DNA of 64,000 bases from Zeugodacus cucurbitae. Its lineage: Eukaryota; Arthropoda; Insecta; Diptera; Tephritidae. The DNA lies in contig NC_071671.1 of the NCBI RefSeq assembly GCF_028554725.1, positions 65,094,001 to 65,158,000 on the forward strand, in the 5' to 3' direction. Made by a program: the position numbers and the translations under genes. Position 1 is the stretch's first letter. Each line of letters opens with the position of its first letter. The notes below the pieces were generated by a model. It made no database searches. It was not told where the DNA came from and worked only from the letters and a program-made list of their open reading frames with translations. Positions 63,031 through 64,000 of the stretch are shown here, piece by piece.

Positions 63031-63620
63031 TACAAAGCACACGAATGAAAGGTCTGTGGACCAATGATGAAAAAAATTCATAAATATCGGTTTATAGTGC
63101 TCGTTATCGGTTCTAATTTATCGAGAAAAGATTTAAAATTACCAAATTTATGAAAAATACTAGCACGGGAGAGTCTTTGGAACAATGATTGAAGACATTT
63201 AGAAAAATCGATTTTTATTTCTCGATTATAGAACTAAATTTATCAATTTTATACACAATGTAAGGAAGTGAATGGTCTCAGAATCATTGGTGGAAACAAT
63301 TTCGATATATAGAATTATTATTGATAATTATCGATTTTAATTTATCGATTGTATATCTAAAATTATCGATTTTATGACGAATGCGAGCAACTAAAAGGGC
63401 TTAGCACCGATGATGATAAAAATTAGAAACATCGATTTACTAATATTAGTTATCGAGTTTAATTTATCGATTATAGATTTGCAATTATCGAATTTATGAA
63501 GAATGTAAGCAAGTAAAATGATGAAAATTTTTGGAAAAATCTGTTTTTAGCGATAGTTATCAATTTTATTTTATCGATTTATCGATTCCAGATATAAAAT
63601 TATAGATTCCAAAGTCAATA
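63031..63620. repeat. Degenerate tandem repeat with TTATCGATT words
   Basis: About five units of roughly 100-125 bases can be followed. Each holds a GGTCTnnGGACCAATGATG-like start (near 63050, 63170, 63273, 63398 and a shortened one near 63515), then AAAAATCGATTT, then TTTAATTTATCGATTATAGA, then AAAATTATCGATTTTATGAA. ATCGAT (a palindrome) appears many times. The units are diverged and have no reading frame. Confidence 0.75.
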
Positions 63621-64000
63621 GTGGAATAAAATAGTTTTATAAATAGAGAATAGAGATTAAAGTACATCCCACATAAATCAATATTGAATTCAAGGAGTAT
63701 ACGAGTAGTAGTTGGCAGTATTTAGAAGCTCATAAAAGCTTTCAAAATTATATTACACATGCAGGGCCTTAGATTAAATATTTTTTTCACCAATATTTAT
63801 GAAAAATTAATAAATTCCGATGTTCAATACCAACCCTAACATACGCATATCAGTCTCTAAATAAATAATTTTTTTCTTAAAAAAAAATCTATAAAAGACT
63901 CATCACATATTTTCGAATTTAATTAGCATTTCTTGCTAACATTTTGGCATGCATAAAAAATTTTATCTCACAAAACATCAATTTTTTTGTAACCACGCGC
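63621..64000. other. AT-rich non-coding stretch to window end
   Basis: Nothing recognisable is seen. Confidence 0.4.

Noticed and set aside
1..64000. CRISPR array or bacterial-type system
   Set aside because: The window is insect nuclear DNA with introns and TATA promoters; none of the repeats has regular spacers.

Overview
The window is nuclear DNA from a higher fly. Its genes carry short introns with GT..AG borders, and it holds two insect prophenoloxidase genes, a pair of DUF1091 secreted-protein genes of the kind common in flies, several mariner, Helitron and non-LTR remnants, and long AT-rich non-coding DNA. The combination, and the abundant ~1.1 kb repeat ending in TATACTCTCGCAA, fits a tephritid fruit fly (Bactrocera/Zeugodacus/Ceratitis group). 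Diptera is firm; the family is an inference.

Layout. 1-12.8 kb is mobile-element territory: copies of the TATACTCTCGCAA repeat and a Helitron remnant (10550-11983) with recognisable 5' and 3' ends, a broken PIF1-like helicase and a nested repeat fragment. 12.9-30.1 kb is the gene-bearing part. It holds a DUF1091 pseudogene, a truncated prophenoloxidase pseudogene, two intact two-exon DUF1091 genes on the minus strand (16058-16685 and 18052-18672), then two intact prophenoloxidase genes in tandem on the plus strand (23675-26135, five exons, 692 aa; 27242-30057, seven exons, 722 aa), each with its own TATA box and poly(A) signal. 30.1-64 kb has no gene I can support. It holds two 5'-truncated LINE tails, two broken mariners, small inverted-repeat elements, an AT-rich higher-order tandem array (51.7-52.8 kb), a degenerate ~100-125 bp repeat near 63 kb, and two more copies of the TATACTCTCGCAA repeat.

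How the parts relate. The two prophenoloxidases have all six copper-binding histidines in the usual motifs and should make haemolymph zymogens for melanisation. The upstream gene has the usual Asn-Arg-Phe activation site; the downstream gene has Glu-Arg-Tyr there and a longer acidic tail, so the pair may differ in activation. The pseudogene near 14 kb is a chimera: its body and introns copy the downstream gene, while its upstream flank resembles the flank of the upstream gene. The nearby DUF1091 pseudogene with its 3' flank copies the gene at 18 kb. The cluster has therefore been reshaped by local segmental duplication. Nothing I can identify amounts to a wholly new system; the activation-site change, the chimeric duplication and the repeat families are the points most worth checking.
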